A stretch of 64,000 nucleotides of DNA from the NCBI RefSeq assembly GCF_900112865.1, contig NZ_FONH01000002.1:230713-294712 (forward strand), given 5' to 3'. Below the pieces are notes generated by a model. It made no database searches. It was not told where the DNA came from and was given only the letters and a program-made list of their open reading frames with translations. Positions 54,550 through 63,827 of the stretch are shown here, one piece after another. Origin of the DNA: Dyella marensis (GTDB taxonomy: Bacteria; Pseudomonadota; Gammaproteobacteria; Xanthomonadales; Rhodanobacteraceae). Every line of letters starts with the position of its first letter. Position 1 is the first letter of the stretch. The position numbers and the translations under genes are program-made.

Positions 54550-54813
54550 TCAGGTATCCGGCGGGCGCGCGTCGATGGAAAGCGCGTGGATGCCGTTGTC
54601 CATCAACCCTTCCAGCGCCGCATAGATCATGCGGTGGCGCTTCAGCGGCGGCTTGCCGGCGAACACCGGGCTGACGATGCGCACATGGAAATGGCCCTTG
54701 CCCTCGTTGGCATGGCCGGCGTGCTTGTGGCCTTCGTCGGCCACGTCCAGCTCGACCGGCGCCAGCGCGGCCTGCAGGCGTTCGCGGATCTGGGCGGCCA
54801 TCGAGGCAGTCAT
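54550..54813 (-). CDS. BolA-family protein
   Basis: An 87-residue protein with the BolA fold: IRERLQAALAPVELDVADEG, FHVRIVSPVFAGKPPLKRHR (the conserved F-x-G-K-x-x-x-x-R-H-R-x-x-Y region) and MIYAALEGLMDNGIHALSI. The histidine-rich stretch HKHAGHANEGKGH carries the His/Cys ligand candidates for Fe-S with a glutaredoxin. BolA proteins act in Fe-S trafficking and cell shape. It starts one base after the YciI stop, so they are coupled. Confidence 0.92.
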   Translation of the reverse strand: MTASMAAQIRERLQAALAPVELDVADEGHKHAGHANEGKGHFHVRIVSPVFAGKPPLKRHRMIYAALEGLMDNGIHALSIDARPPDT

Positions 54814-54814
54814 G

Positions 54815-55114
54815 TCAGGGCAGCACCTTGCGGAAGGGTTTGACCGAGACCGAAGCATAGACCCCCGCCGCCATGTAGGGATCGGCATCGGCCCAGGCCT
54901 GGGCATCGGCCAGCGTAGCGAACTCCGCCACGATCAGGCTGCCGCTGAAGCCGGCGCTGCCCGGATCTTCCGCATCGATGGCCGGAAACGGACCGGCCAG
55001 CAGCATGCGGCCTTCCGCCTGCAGCTGCTGCAGGCGGGCCAGGTGGGCCGGACGCGCGGCGCCGCGCTTCTCCAGCGAATCGGGAATATCGGTACCGACG
55101 ATGGCGTACCACAT
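54815..55114 (-). CDS. YciI-like protein
   Basis: A 99-residue YCII-domain protein. [40 protein letters not shown] and [20 protein letters not shown] match the family; the His/Asp pair of the active-site cleft (H24 in RPAHLARL and D in DADPY) is kept. Its reaction is uncertain. The bolA-like gene follows directly and lysS lies three bases upstream, so the three are one operon. Confidence 0.92.
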   Translation of the reverse strand: MWYAIVGTDIPDSLEKRGAARPAHLARLQQLQAEGRMLLAGPFPAIDAEDPGSAGFSGSLIVAEFATLADAQAWADADPYMAAGVYASVSVKPFRKVLP

Positions 55115-55117
55115 GGC

Positions 55118-56638
55118 TCAGGCCTCCGGACGCATATAGGGGAACAGCAGCACGTCGCGGATCGACGTAGCGCCGGTGAGCAGCATCACCAGGCGGTCGA
55201 TGCCGATGCCCAGGCCGCCGGTGGGCGGCAGGCCCACTTCCAGCGCGCGGATGTAGTCCGCGTCGAAGTGCATGGCTTCGTCGTCGCCGGCGTCCTTGGC
55301 CGCCACCTGGGCGCGGAAGCGCGCTTCCTGGTCTTCCGGATCGTTGAGCTCGGAGAAGCCGTTGGCCAGCTCGCGGCCGTTGACGAACAGCTCGAAGCGG
55401 TCGGTGATGCCCTTGTCGGTATCGCTCTCGCGTGCCAGCGGCGAGACCTCGACCGGATGCTGGGTGATGAAGGTCGGCTGGATCAGGGTGTGCTCGACGG
55501 TCTTCTCGAAGATTTCCAGCAGCAGCTTGCCCCAGCCGTAGCCGGCCTTGACCTGGCAGCCCAGGCGCCTGGCGTGCGCGGCCATGGCGTCGCGGTCGCG
55601 CAGTTCCTCGCGGCGGATTTCCGGGTTGTGCTCCAGCACGGCGTCTTCCATCGACCAGCGGCGGAAGGCCGGGCCGAGGTCGATGTCGGCGCCGTCCCAA
55701 TGGATCTGCGTACTGCCGATGACGTTGGCCGCGGTATCGCGGATCACGCCTTCGGTCAGGTCCATGATCTCGGTGTAGGTGGCGTATGCCTGGTACAGCT
55801 CGAGCATGGTGAACTCGGGGTTGTGCCGCGTGGACACGCCCTCGTTGCGGAAATTGCGGTTGATCTCGTACACGCGGTCGAAGCCGCCGACCACCAGGCG
55901 CTTGAGGTACAGCTCCGGCGCCACGCGCAGGTACAGGTCGAGGTCCAGCGCGTTGTGGTGGGTGATGAAGGGCTTGGCCGTGGCGCCGCCGGGGATGATC
56001 TGCATCATCGGCGTTTCCACTTCCATGAAGCGATAGGGTTCCGCCTCCAGCCACTTGCGGATATAGCCGATGATCTTCGAGCGCAGCACGAAGGCGCGGC
56101 GCGCCTCCTCGGTGACGATCAGGTCGACATAGCGCTGGCGGTAGCGCTGCTCGACATCGCTCAGGCCGTGGAACTTGTCCGGCAGCGGACGCAGGCTCTT
56201 GGTCAGCAGGCGCAGCGTGTCGACCTTGACCGACAGCTCGCCGGTCTTGGTGCGCATCAGCACGCCTTCGGCGCCGACGATGTCGCCCGAATCCCAGCCC
56301 TTGAAGGCGTCGTAGGTCGCCTCGCCCACCGTGCCCTGGTGGATGAACAGCTGGATGCGGCCGGACATGTCCTGGATCTGCACGAAGCTGACCTTGCCCT
56401 GCACGCGCTTGAGCACGATGCGGCCGGCCATCTTCACGCGGCGCGCGAGCGCGTCGATCGCCTCGGCGGTGTGCGTGTCCTTGTCTTCGTACGCGGATTG
56501 CAGGTCGCCGGCGAAGGCGTCGATCTTGAAGTCGTTCGGGAACGCGACGCCCTGCCCGCGCAGCGCTTTGAGTTTCTCTCGGCGCTCGGCGATCAACTTG
56601 TTCTCGTCGATGGGCAGGTTATCTGTCGGTTCGCTCAT
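55118..56638 (-). CDS. lysS: Lysine-tRNA ligase, class II
   Basis: A 506-residue class II LysRS. Anticodon-binding OB fold (about 65-150; [20 protein letters not shown]), motif 1 near [15 protein letters not shown], motif 2 [20 protein letters not shown] and motif 3 [20 protein letters not shown]. It charges tRNA-Lys. ATG 56638 is the natural start. Downstream are yciI and bolA; prfB lies 1.7 kb upstream, separated by two genes not found between them in Xanthomonas. Confidence 0.97.
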   Translation of the reverse strand: MSEPTDNLPIDENKLIAERREKLKALRGQGVAFPNDFKIDAFAGDLQSAYEDKDTHTAEAIDALARRVKMAGRIVLKRVQGKVSFVQIQDMSGRIQLFIHQGTVGEATYDAFKGWDSGDIVGAEGVLMRTKTGELSVKVDTLRLLTKSLRPLPDKFHGLSDVEQRYRQRYVDLIVTEEARRAFVLRSKIIGYIRKWLEAEPYRFMEVETPMMQIIPGGATAKPFITHHNALDLDLYLRVAPELYLKRLVVGGFDRVYEINRNFRNEGVSTRHNPEFTMLELYQAYATYTEIMDLTEGVIRDTAANVIGSTQIHWDGADIDLGPAFRRWSMEDAVLEHNPEIRREELRDRDAMAAHARRLGCQVKAGYGWGKLLLEIFEKTVEHTLIQPTFITQHPVEVSPLARESDTDKGITDRFELFVNGRELANGFSELNDPEDQEARFRAQVAAKDAGDDEAMHFDADYIRALEVGLPPTGGLGIGIDRLVMLLTGATSIRDVLLFPYMRPEA

Positions 56639-56691
56639 GATATTTCCGTGGATATCGCCATCGACGCCAGCGCGCGACGGACTTGCTGGGG

Positions 56692-57807
56692 TTAATGGCC
56701 GAATAAGGCCGGATTGTTCTTCTTGAGGACGCTGTACGGGATGACCGACCAGTCCGGGTTGTCGCAATTGCGCGCGACGCGGGCGAAATAGGCGCCGACG
56801 TACAGGCCCTTGTCGGTGAGATACCAGGGACCGAAATCCCACACGCCGGGATCGGTGTAGTCGCAGCCGTCACCGTCGTCGCCTTTCATGGCGTCCGGAT
56901 AGAGCCGCTGGAGCAGCTTCACCACGGCCGGCGCGTAGACCTTCTCGCGGTACTGGGACCACGCGTCGGAATGCTCGGCCGGCTTCTTGCCGGTGCCGAG
57001 CCAGTACAGGTCTTCCAGCGCCAGTTCCTTGCCGGTGGCCGCGTCGATGGTGGTGCCGTCGACGGAGAAATCCGGATGGGCCGCGCCATAGCAGCTCCAG
57101 CTGCTGGACACGGCATAGCTGACGAAGCGCTCGTCGAGGTAATGGCTGGATACCTCCAGCGACTCGACGCCCGAACCGCCCTCGCCGTTCGCGCAGCCGA
57201 AGTAGGACTGCAGGCCGGTGTAGAAGCCGGCGTCGATGGTGCGGTTGATCGCGGCCATGGCGGCGTCCGGATAGCCACCGGTCACATGGAACATGCTGAC
57301 CTTGGACAGCGGCTCGGAGAACCACTGGATCTGGTACTTGCCGCCGACGGTTTCCTGCTTGCCGGGCACGAAATGGAGATCCGCCAGCCGCAGCTTTTCG
57401 TAGTCCGCCAGCGGACGCGCGAACTTCAGGTCGGGCCGCGGCGCCGGCACCGAACCGGCGGCCACCGCATGCAGTTCGACCGGCAGGCTGGCGCCCTTGC
57501 CGCTGGTAAAGGTGCCCTTGAAGCCGTCGCCGGTCCTGGTGAGCAGGAAACGATCCGACTTCGCCTGATCGCTGTCGTAGGCGGCCGAGCTGAGCTTGTA
57601 GCCCTGCTTGTCGGGCGCGCCGCGCAGCGGGATGTCCTGCTTGTACTTCTCGTAGAAATACGTGCCGGAGACGTCGCCGTCGGACTCGTCCAGCTGCATC
57701 ACGACCGGATACTTGCCGACGGTGCCACGCAGCAGGCGGCTTTCGGCGCGCAACGCGGCCGTGGGCAGCACGGCCAGTACGAACAGGGCGATCGAGGCGC
57801 TTCTCAT
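56692..57807 (-). CDS. Secreted hypothetical protein, DUF3298-like C-terminus
   Basis: A 371-residue exported protein with signal peptide [20 protein letters not shown] (cleavage about ALRA/ES). The first 130 residues are beta-rich ([37 protein letters not shown]). The C-terminal half (about 190-365; [52 protein letters not shown]) resembles the DUF3298/RsiV-like family. Four cysteines could form two disulfides. Function unknown. ATG 57807 has GGAAGAG upstream. It lies between the LEA-like gene and lysS on the same strand. Confidence 0.75.
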   Translation of the reverse strand: MRSASIALFVLAVLPTAALRAESRLLRGTVGKYPVVMQLDESDGDVSGTYFYEKYKQDIPLRGAPDKQGYKLSSAAYDSDQAKSDRFLLTRTGDGFKGTFTSGKGASLPVELHAVAAGSVPAPRPDLKFARPLADYEKLRLADLHFVPGKQETVGGKYQIQWFSEPLSKVSMFHVTGGYPDAAMAAINRTIDAGFYTGLQSYFGCANGEGGSGVESLEVSSHYLDERFVSYAVSSSWSCYGAAHPDFSVDGTTIDAATGKELALEDLYWLGTGKKPAEHSDAWSQYREKVYAPAVVKLLQRLYPDAMKGDDGDGCDYTDPGVWDFGPWYLTDKGLYVGAYFARVARNCDNPDWSVIPYSVLKKNNPALFGH

Positions 57808-57866
57808 CCGAGGGCTCTTCCTTGTGTGTCCGGCTCGCGCAGGAGCGCGAGCAATGCGCTGCGCAT

Positions 57867-58289
57867 TCAATCTTCCTTGCCGACGGCTTGCTTCACCGCA
57901 TGCTTGGTGGCGTTCCAGCCGTCGCGTGCGCCATGGCCGATCTTCAGGCCGACATCCTTCGCGCCGTGTCCCACCTTCAGGCCGGCATCGCGCGCGCCAT
58001 GACCGACCTCGACGCCGGCATCGCGCGCGCCGTGGCCGACCTTGACGCCCGCATCGCGCGCACCGTGGCCGACCTTGACGCCCGCATCGCGCGCACCGTG
58101 GCCGACCTTGACGGCCGTATCCCGGGTGGCGTGGCCGACATCGCGGCCGGCGTCGCCGACCGCGTGACCGGCGGCCTTGGCATCCTGCTTGATGGTCTGG
58201 CCGGTGCTTTCCTGCGCGCCGGCCGTGCCGATGCCTGCCGCCAGTGCCGCACAGGCGATCAGGATCCGGGAGATCTTGCTGCTGTTCAT
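57867..58289 (-). CDS. Exported LEA-like protein with 11-residue repeats
   Basis: A 140-residue protein with signal peptide (MNSSKISRILIACAALAAGI; cleavage at AGA/QES). Residues 51-123 consist of about 6.6 copies of the 11-residue repeat VGHGARDAGVK, so the DNA shows 33-base tandem repeats (about 57920-58137). The 11-residue period and amphipathic, Ala/Gly/Lys/Asp-rich composition are those of group 3 LEA proteins and apolipoprotein-like helices, which protect membranes or proteins on drying. No membrane segment besides the signal. It lies between prfB and lysS. Confidence 0.75.
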   Translation of the reverse strand: MNSSKISRILIACAALAAGIGTAGAQESTGQTIKQDAKAAGHAVGDAGRDVGHATRDTAVKVGHGARDAGVKVGHGARDAGVKVGHGARDAGVEVGHGARDAGLKVGHGAKDVGLKIGHGARDGWNATKHAVKQAVGKED

Positions 58290-58331
58290 GCGGGCACCTC
58301 GTCAGTGGTCAGGTGGATCGGATGGCTGGCT

Positions 58332-59457
58332 TCAGGCGTCGATGCGCTTGGCGCCCGCGTCCAGGCCGGCCTTCAGGCTGCCCTCGACGAATTCGTCGAG
58401 GTCGCCGTCCAGCACCTTCTGCGTATCGGAGCGCTCGATGCCGGTGCGCAGGTCCTTGATGCGGCTCTGGTCCAGCACGTAGTTGCGAATCTGGCTGCCC
58501 CAGCCGATGTCGGACTTGGTCGCTTCCAGCGCGTCCTTCTCGGCGTTGCGCTTCTGCAGCTCCAGCTCGTACAGCTTGGCCTTGAGCATCTTCATCGCGC
58601 GGTCGCGGTTGGCATGCTGGCTGCGCTCGGTCTGGCAGGCCACCACCACGCCCGAGGGCATGTGGGTGATACGCACGGCCGACTCGGTCTTGTTCACATG
58701 CTGGCCGCCGGCGCCGGACGAGCGGTACACGTCGGTGCGCAGGTCCGCCGGATTGATCTCGATATCGATGTCGTCGTCGACTTCCGGCGACACGAACACC
58801 GAGGTGAAGCTGGTGTGGCGGCGGTTGTCGGAGTCGAACGGGCTCTTGCGCACCAGGCGGTGCACGCCGATCTCGGTCTTGAGCCAGCCGTAGGCGTAGT
58901 CGCCTTCGACGCGGAAGGTGGCGGACTTGATGCCGGCCACGTCGCCGCCGCTGACTTCCAGCAGCTCGGCCTTCCAGCCGCGCGATTCGGCCCAGCGCAG
59001 GTACATGCGCAGCAGGATTTCGGCCCAGTCCTGCGCCTCGGTGCCGCCGGCACCGGCCTGGATGTCGACGAACGCATTGGCGGCGTCCATCTTGCCGGAG
59101 AACATGCGCTGGAATTCCAGCTTGCCCACCTGGGCGTCGAGCTTGCCGAGGTCGTCCACGATGGAGAGCACGGTGGACTCGTCGTTGTCGGCGACGGCCA
59201 TCTCGAGCAGGTCGCTGGCGTCGGCGAGGCCGGCAGTCATCGTGTCGATGCCGCTGACGATGGTGTCCAGGCGGGCGCGTTCGCGGCCCAGCTCCTGCGC
59301 GCGCGGCGGATCGTCCCACACGGTGGGGCTTTCCAGTTCGCGGCTTACTTCTTCGAGGCGCTCTCGCTTGGTGGCGTAGTCAAAGATACCCCCTAAGCGA
59401 CTCGACGCGGCCCTTGAGGTCCGCGATCTGCGCGAGGATCGGATTGGTCTCGATCAT
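58332..59457 (-). CDS. prfB: Peptide chain release factor 2 (programmed frameshift)
   Basis: Release factor 2, 374 residues if the ribosome shifts +1. Frame 1 runs from ATG 59457 to CTT 59383 (25 codons, ending LRGYL), then an in-frame TGA at 59380-59382; reading resumes at GAC (59381-59379) and runs to 58332. The anticodon-mimic SPF (in [10 protein letters not shown]) and GGQ ([13 protein letters not shown]) motifs are present. RF2 releases peptides at UGA and UAA. The shift makes its amount self-controlled, as in E. coli. The gene lies in the lysS-prfB-recJ neighbourhood seen in the rpf region of Xanthomonas. Confidence 0.97.
59379..59394 (-). promoter_or_regulatory. RF2 programmed +1 frameshift site
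   Basis: Minus strand reads AGGGGGTATCTTTGAC, the same heptamer and internal Shine-Dalgarno arrangement as in E. coli prfB (AGGGGG, three bases, CTT TGA C). Confidence 0.97.
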
Positions 59458-59513
59458 GGATGGATAAGGCTTGGAAAATGGCCGGAAAGGATAACAGGCG
59501 CACCTCGCCCACG

Positions 59514-59584
59514 GTAGGTTGGGGTGACCCCAACGGACGTCGAGACAGCATGAAAGGTCCGTTGGGGTTGTCACCCCAACCTAC
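59514..59584. repeat. GTAGGTTGGGGTGA hairpin repeat, copy F, overlapping the asnB stop
   Basis: Shorter copy: arms GTAGGTTGGGGTGACCCCAA and complement. Its right end (CTAC, 59581-59584) includes the asnB stop codon TAG, so the repeat provides the end of the coding sequence. Confidence 0.88.
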
Positions 59585-61260
59585 AGCGCCTGCTGGTGCA
59601 CCCCGCGCACCGCGCGCCCGGACGGGTCCGCCGCCGCGGCGAAGGCCGGGTCCCAGGCCAGCGCGGCCGGCGAGGAACAGGCGATCGACTTGCCGCCCGG
59701 CACCGTGGCCGCGCAGGCCTCGCCGGGGAAGTGCTGCTCGAAGATGCGGCGGTACAGGTAAGCCTCCTTGGTCGCCGGCGGGTTGTGCGGGAAGCGCGTG
59801 GAGGCGGCGGCGAACTCGCGGTCGCTGACCACCTGCTCGGCATGCGCCTTCAGCCCGTCGATCCAGCCGTAGCCGACGCCGTCGCTGAACTGTTCCTTCT
59901 GCCGCCACAGGATCGAATCCGGCAACGCGCCCTGGAAGGCCTCGCGCAGCACCGCCTTCTCGATGCGGCCGTGGCCGGCCATCTTGTACCTGGCGTCCAG
60001 GCCCATGGCCACGTCCAGGAATTCCAGGTCCAGGAACGGCACGCGCGCTTCCACGCCCCAGGCCATCATGGCCTTGTTGGCGCGCAGGCAGTCGAAGCTG
60101 TGCAGGGCGTCGAGCTTGCGCACGGTTTCCTCGTGGAAGGCTTCCGGCGACGGCGCCTTATGGAAATACAGGTAACCGCCGAAGATCTCGTCCGAGCCCT
60201 CGCCCGACAGCACCATCTTCACGCCCATCGCCTTGATGCGCCGGGCCAGCAAGAACATCGGCGTGGAGGCGCGAATAGTGGTGACGTCGTAGGTCTCGAT
60301 ATGGCGGATCACTTCGGGCAACGCGTCGAGGCCTTCCCAGAAGGTGTAGACGAAGCCGTGGTGCACGGTGCCCAGCGCATCGGCGGCGACCTGGGCGGCG
60401 GCGAGATCCGGCGAACCCTCCAATCCGATCGCGAAGGAATGCAGGCGCGGCCACCAGGCCTCGCTGCGGTCGTCGTCCTCGATGCGCTCGCGGGCGAAGC
60501 GCGCGGCGCAGGCGGCGACCAGCGAGGAATCCAGGCCGCCGGAGAGCAGCACGCCGTAGGGCACGTCGGTCATCAGCTGGCGGTGCACGGCCTGTTCGAA
60601 GGCGCCGCGCAGTGCGGACGGCTCCAGCTGCTGGCCGTGGGTCACCTCGTAGGAGCGCCAGTGCTTGCGGTAATAGCGCGTCACCTCGCCGGTGGCGCTG
60701 TCGTACACGTGGCCCGGCGGGAAGGCCGACACATCGGCGCAGACGCCGACCAGAGCCTTCATCTCCGAGGCCACGCACAACCGCCCTTCCCCGTCGTGGC
60801 CCCAGTACAGCGGGCAGACGCCGATCGGATCGCGCGCGATGAGGTAGCGCTGCGTGGCGCTGTCCCACAGCGCGAAGGCGAAGATGCCGTTGAGCTGCTT
60901 GATGCCGCGCGCCAGGAATTCCTCCGGCCCCAGCTCGCGGTAGAGCGCATTGATCACTTCGCAGTCCGAGCCGGTGGTGAAGTCGTAGCCGCTGGCGGCG
61001 CGCAGCTCGCGGTGGTTGTAGATCTCGCCGTTCACCGCCAGGGCCAGGGTCTCCTCGCGCGAGCGCAGCGGCTGCGAGCCGCTGGCCGGGTCGACGATGG
61101 CCAGGCGCTCATGCACCAGGATCACCCCGGCGTCGACGAACACGCCGCTCCAGTCCGGCCCGCGATGGCGCTGGCGCTGCGAGAGTTCCAGCGCCTGGCG
61201 GCGCAGGCCGGCGAGGTCGTCGCCGGGTTGCAGGTCGAACATGCCGAAGATGGAACACAT
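59581..61260 (-). CDS. asnB: Glutamine-hydrolysing asparagine synthetase
   Basis: A 559-residue AsnB. The N-terminal Cys2 (MCSIFG) is the glutaminase nucleophile once Met is removed; GEIYNHRELR, RHRGPDWSG and AVNGEIYN belong to the Ntn domain (1-205). The synthetase domain has the PP-loop SGGLDSSL (about 237-244) and GVEARVPFLD, SGEGSDEIFGGY. It makes Asn from Asp, Gln and ATP. ATG 61260 has AGGAG upstream. A short Asn-rich ORF and a terminator precede it, indicating attenuation. The C-terminus ends in a dispersed repeat, after residues (SGRAVRGVHQQAL) that may derive from it only at the stop. Confidence 0.97.
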   Translation of the reverse strand: MCSIFGMFDLQPGDDLAGLRRQALELSQRQRHRGPDWSGVFVDAGVILVHERLAIVDPASGSQPLRSREETLALAVNGEIYNHRELRAASGYDFTTGSDCEVINALYRELGPEEFLARGIKQLNGIFAFALWDSATQRYLIARDPIGVCPLYWGHDGEGRLCVASEMKALVGVCADVSAFPPGHVYDSATGEVTRYYRKHWRSYEVTHGQQLEPSALRGAFEQAVHRQLMTDVPYGVLLSGGLDSSLVAACAARFARERIEDDDRSEAWWPRLHSFAIGLEGSPDLAAAQVAADALGTVHHGFVYTFWEGLDALPEVIRHIETYDVTTIRASTPMFLLARRIKAMGVKMVLSGEGSDEIFGGYLYFHKAPSPEAFHEETVRKLDALHSFDCLRANKAMMAWGVEARVPFLDLEFLDVAMGLDARYKMAGHGRIEKAVLREAFQGALPDSILWRQKEQFSDGVGYGWIDGLKAHAEQVVSDREFAAASTRFPHNPPATKEAYLYRRIFEQHFPGEACAATVPGGKSIACSSPAALAWDPAFAAAADPSGRAVRGVHQQAL

Positions 61261-61307
61261 GGTTTGACGCTCCTGAGGGTGTATGACGCGCAAAACTGCG
61301 GACTGGG

Positions 61308-61340
61308 AAAAAAGAAAGGGCCCGCTTGTGGCGGGCCCTT
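61308..61340 (-). terminator. Attenuator terminator upstream of asnB
   Basis: 10-base arms (61331-61340 and 61316-61325; minus-strand 5' arm AAGGGCCCGC) with a 5-base loop CACAA, followed by TCTTTTTT in the transcript. It lies 28 bases after the stop of the Asn-rich leader and about 50 bases before asnB. The 5' arm can instead pair with part of the leader coding sequence. Confidence 0.9.
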
Positions 61341-61368
61341 TTGCGTGATTCTCGAGACTTTTTCGTGT

Positions 61369-61497
61369 CTACACGCCGGCCCACCCGTCGATGCGGGGAT
61401 TGTTATTGGCGTTGTTATTCAGGACGTTCGCGGACGAGCGCAGGTTCGCCGCGTAGGCGGCGAAGGCGGGGCGCTGGCTGGCGAAGGTCGAGGACAT
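61369..61497 (-). CDS. Asparagine-rich leader peptide of asnB
   Basis: A 42-codon ORF in the asnB leader: residues 24-33 are NVLNNNANNN, seven Asn in ten codons (61428-61399), then PRIDGWAGV and a stop. In classical attenuation a ribosome short of charged tRNA-Asn stalls here. A ribosome at the last Asn codon would cover the next 12 bases and leave GGTGGGCC (61385-61378) free, which can pair with GGCCCGCC (61337-61330) in the terminator's 5' arm (8 bp, one G-U) and prevent termination. A ribosome that reaches the stop covers GGTGGGCC. The start ATG at 61497 lacks a strong Shine-Dalgarno and the mRNA could be leaderless; a GTG at 61560 is possible. Confidence 0.75.
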   Translation of the reverse strand: MSSTFASQRPAFAAYAANLRSSANVLNNNANNNPRIDGWAGV

Positions 61498-61560
61498 GTG
61501 GCCGACTAGAGCACAGCTTTGCTGCGCCGCGCAAGAGGAATTTTTCGCCCCGCCAATCAC

Positions 61561-61650
61561 GTAGGTTGGGGTGAGCCGCAGGCGAACCCCAACGCGGCGG
61601 TCGCGCTGGATGGGCCTGTTGGGGTTCGCCGCTGGCTCACCCCAACCTAC
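61561..61650. repeat. GTAGGTTGGGGTGAGC hairpin repeat, copy G
   Basis: Full copy with long arms (GTAGGTTGGGGTGAGCCGCA and near complement), ending four bases before the stop of the SpoIIAA-like gene. Confidence 0.9.
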
Positions 61651-61653
61651 GTA

Positions 61654-62016
61654 TCAGGCGCTGACCCAGTTCCGCGCCTCTTCCAACTGCGCCGTCTCGT
61701 ACAGCCGAAACTCTCCCGGCGACAGGAACCCCAGCGCCTTGGCCAGGTTGCGCATCCAGCCCACGTCGGTGACCAGGGCCGCGCGCTCCCAGCCGCTGAA
61801 ATGGCGGAAGCCCAGCTTGGCGTCGTCCCACATCGCGGCGGCGTCGAAGCCGGTGAAGTCCTGGTCGATATGGAAAATCACCCGCAGCTTGCGGTTGAGC
61901 GCGAAGGCCGCCTCGATATCCGGAATCACCACCCGCTCGTAGTCGGCCGCGGTGACCTGGTTGTGCGCGGTGAAACCGATCACGCCGGGCGGCAGGCCGG
62001 TCATCTGCACGATCAT
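61654..62016 (-). CDS. SpoIIAA-like/STAS-family protein
   Basis: A 120-residue soluble protein of the SpoIIAA-like (PF11964) family: MIVQMTGLPPGVIGFTAHNQ, VTAADYERVVIPDIEAAFAL, LRVIFHIDQDFTGFDAAAMW and ISPGEFRLYETAQLEEARNW-like ending. The alternating strand/helix pattern is that of a STAS/SEC14-like fold. No conserved Ser for phosphorylation is evident. Function unknown in Gram-negatives; it often sits with stress or housekeeping genes. It ends close to repeat copy G. Confidence 0.85.
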   Translation of the reverse strand: MIVQMTGLPPGVIGFTAHNQVTAADYERVVIPDIEAAFALNRKLRVIFHIDQDFTGFDAAAMWDDAKLGFRHFSGWERAALVTDVGWMRNLAKALGFLSPGEFRLYETAQLEEARNWVSA

Positions 62017-62108
62017 GGCATCAGCTCCTCAATGGATGAGACTGACCTTATCCAAGCGCGCCGCTCGTTGCGCGGACAGCTAGGCGCCGTGAAGAAGCAC
62101 GCAACAAA

Positions 62109-63827
62109 TCACAGCGGCTCGATATGGCGCAGCAGCAGGCGCGGACTCTCGCGGCCCTGCCAGTCGTTGATGGTCAGCTCGTAGGCGGCGCGCAGGCGCG
62201 ACGGCGGCGGCTGGCCGGTGTAGCCGCCGAACATCACCGCGTCGAGCACGGCGCCGTCGCGCGGATCGCTCAGGCTCAGGCGCAGGTGGGTCTCGCCCAT
62301 CACGCGCCAGCTGGCGCAGGCGAATTCGTTCTCGAACACCGGTTCCGGAAACGCCTGACCCCAGGGACCGCCGTAGCGCAGCTGGCGTGCCAGCTCCAGG
62401 GTGGCGGCGCCGGGCGGCAGTTCGCCGTCGGTATACAGCACGTGCTCCAGGCATGCCTCGTCGAGCCAGTCGCGGGCGATGGCGTCGAAAGCTGCGGCGA
62501 AGCGGGCGAAATCATCGGCCTTCAGGCTCAGCCCCGCGGCCATGGCGTGGCCGCCGAAGCGTTCGATCAGACCTGGCTGGCGCGCGTCGATCGCGGCCAG
62601 CGCATCGCGGATATGGAAGCCGGCGATGGAACGGCCGGAGCCGCGCAGTTCGCCGGTGTTGTCCTCGCTGGCCGGGGCGAAGGCGATCGCCGGGCGATGC
62701 AGCCGCTCCTTCAGCTTGGACGCGACCAGGCCCACCACGCCGGCATGCCATGAAGGTTCGAACAGCGCCACGCCGACCGCATCGATATCGGCGGCGCGCG
62801 CGACCATCACCTCGGCCTCGGCCACCATCGTCGCCTGCAGTTCGCGGCGCTCCTGATTGATCGCGCTCAGCTGCTCGGCATAACGGCGCGCCACAGCGGG
62901 AATGTCGGTGAGCAGGCACTCCACCCCCAGGCGCATGTCTTCCAGGCGGCCGGCGGCATTGAGGCGCGGACCCACCGAGAAACCCAGGTCGCTGGCGCAC
63001 AGCGTGGCGACGGAGCGCTTGCCGGCATCGACCAGCGCCGCGATGCCCGGGCAGGCGCGGCCCGCACGGATGCGCTTGAGGCCTGCTTCGACCAGCACGC
63101 GGTTGTTGTAGTCCAGCGGCACCAGGTCGGCGACGGTGCCCAGCGCGACCAGGTCCAGCAGCACGGACAGGTCCGGCTCCTTGCCTTCGGCGAAGGCGCC
63201 CTGCCCGCGCAGTGTCGAGCGCAAGGCCAGCAGCAGATAGAACATCACGCCGACGCCGGCCAATGCCTTGCTGGGAAACGCATCGCCGGCCAGGTTCGGA
63301 TTGACCATCGCATCGGCCGCCGGCAACTGCTCGCCGGGCAGATGGTGGTCGGTGACGATCACGCGGATACCCAGCGCCTGCGCCGTGGCGACGCCGCTGA
63401 CGCTCGCCACGCCGTTGTCGACGGTGATGATCAGCTGCGGCCGCGGCTGCAGCGATTCGACCAGCGCCGGACTCAGGCCATAGCCATGGATGAAACGATT
63501 CGGCACCGCGTAATCGACCTGGCGTGCGCCGAGCATGCGCAGGCCGCGCACGGCGACGGCCGTGCCGGTGGCGCCATCGCAGTCGTAGTCGCCGGCGATC
63601 AGGATGCGCCAGTCGCCGCGGATCGCCTCGATCAGCAGCTCCACCGCGCGCTCCATGCCGCCGAGCTGGTGCGGCGCCAGCATGCAGGCGAGCCGGTGAT
63701 CGGCGTCGGCCGGGCCGAGCACGCCGCGCGCGGCATAGATCTGCCGCAGCACCGGATGCACCGCGTCGCTCCAGCCCTGCGGCTCGCCCTTCGGCAGGCG
63801 GCGACGCAGATCGAGCCGGGGACTCAT
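62109..63827 (-). CDS. recJ: Single-stranded-DNA-specific exonuclease RecJ
   Basis: A 572-residue DHH-family 5'-3' exonuclease. Motifs: DYDCDGATG (I), TVDNGV (II), TDHHLPG (III, DHH), DLVALGTVADLVPL (IV), then DHHA1 with GRSIAGFHIRDAL and FGGHAMAAGL. The OB fold is at the C-terminus. It works in RecF recombination, mismatch repair and base-excision repair. ATG 63827 overlaps the stop of the upstream gene (ATGA). It lies upstream of prfB in Xanthomonas-like order. Confidence 0.96.
   Translation of the reverse strand: MSPRLDLRRRLPKGEPQGWSDAVHPVLRQIYAARGVLGPADADHRLACMLAPHQLGGMERAVELLIEAIRGDWRILIAGDYDCDGATGTAVAVRGLRMLGARQVDYAVPNRFIHGYGLSPALVESLQPRPQLIITVDNGVASVSGVATAQALGIRVIVTDHHLPGEQLPAADAMVNPNLAGDAFPSKALAGVGVMFYLLLALRSTLRGQGAFAEGKEPDLSVLLDLVALGTVADLVPLDYNNRVLVEAGLKRIRAGRACPGIAALVDAGKRSVATLCASDLGFSVGPRLNAAGRLEDMRLGVECLLTDIPAVARRYAEQLSAINQERRELQATMVAEAEVMVARAADIDAVGVALFEPSWHAGVVGLVASKLKERLHRPAIAFAPASEDNTGELRGSGRSIAGFHIRDALAAIDARQPGLIERFGGHAMAAGLSLKADDFARFAAAFDAIARDWLDEACLEHVLYTDGELPPGAATLELARQLRYGGPWGQAFPEPVFENEFACASWRVMGETHLRLSLSDPRDGAVLDAVMFGGYTGQPPPSRLRAAYELTINDWQGRESPRLLLRHIEPL

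Noticed and set aside
57920-58137. 33-base tandem repeats looking like a short CRISPR or minisatellite
   Set aside because: The units are contiguous without spacers and stay in frame as 11-residue protein repeats after a signal peptide.
59581-61497. Lasso-peptide cluster: asparagine-synthetase-like gene with a short upstream ORF as precursor
   Set aside because: AsnB has the full glutaminase domain with Cys2, there is no lasso protease or recognition protein, and the ORF is followed by a terminator; an attenuator fits better.
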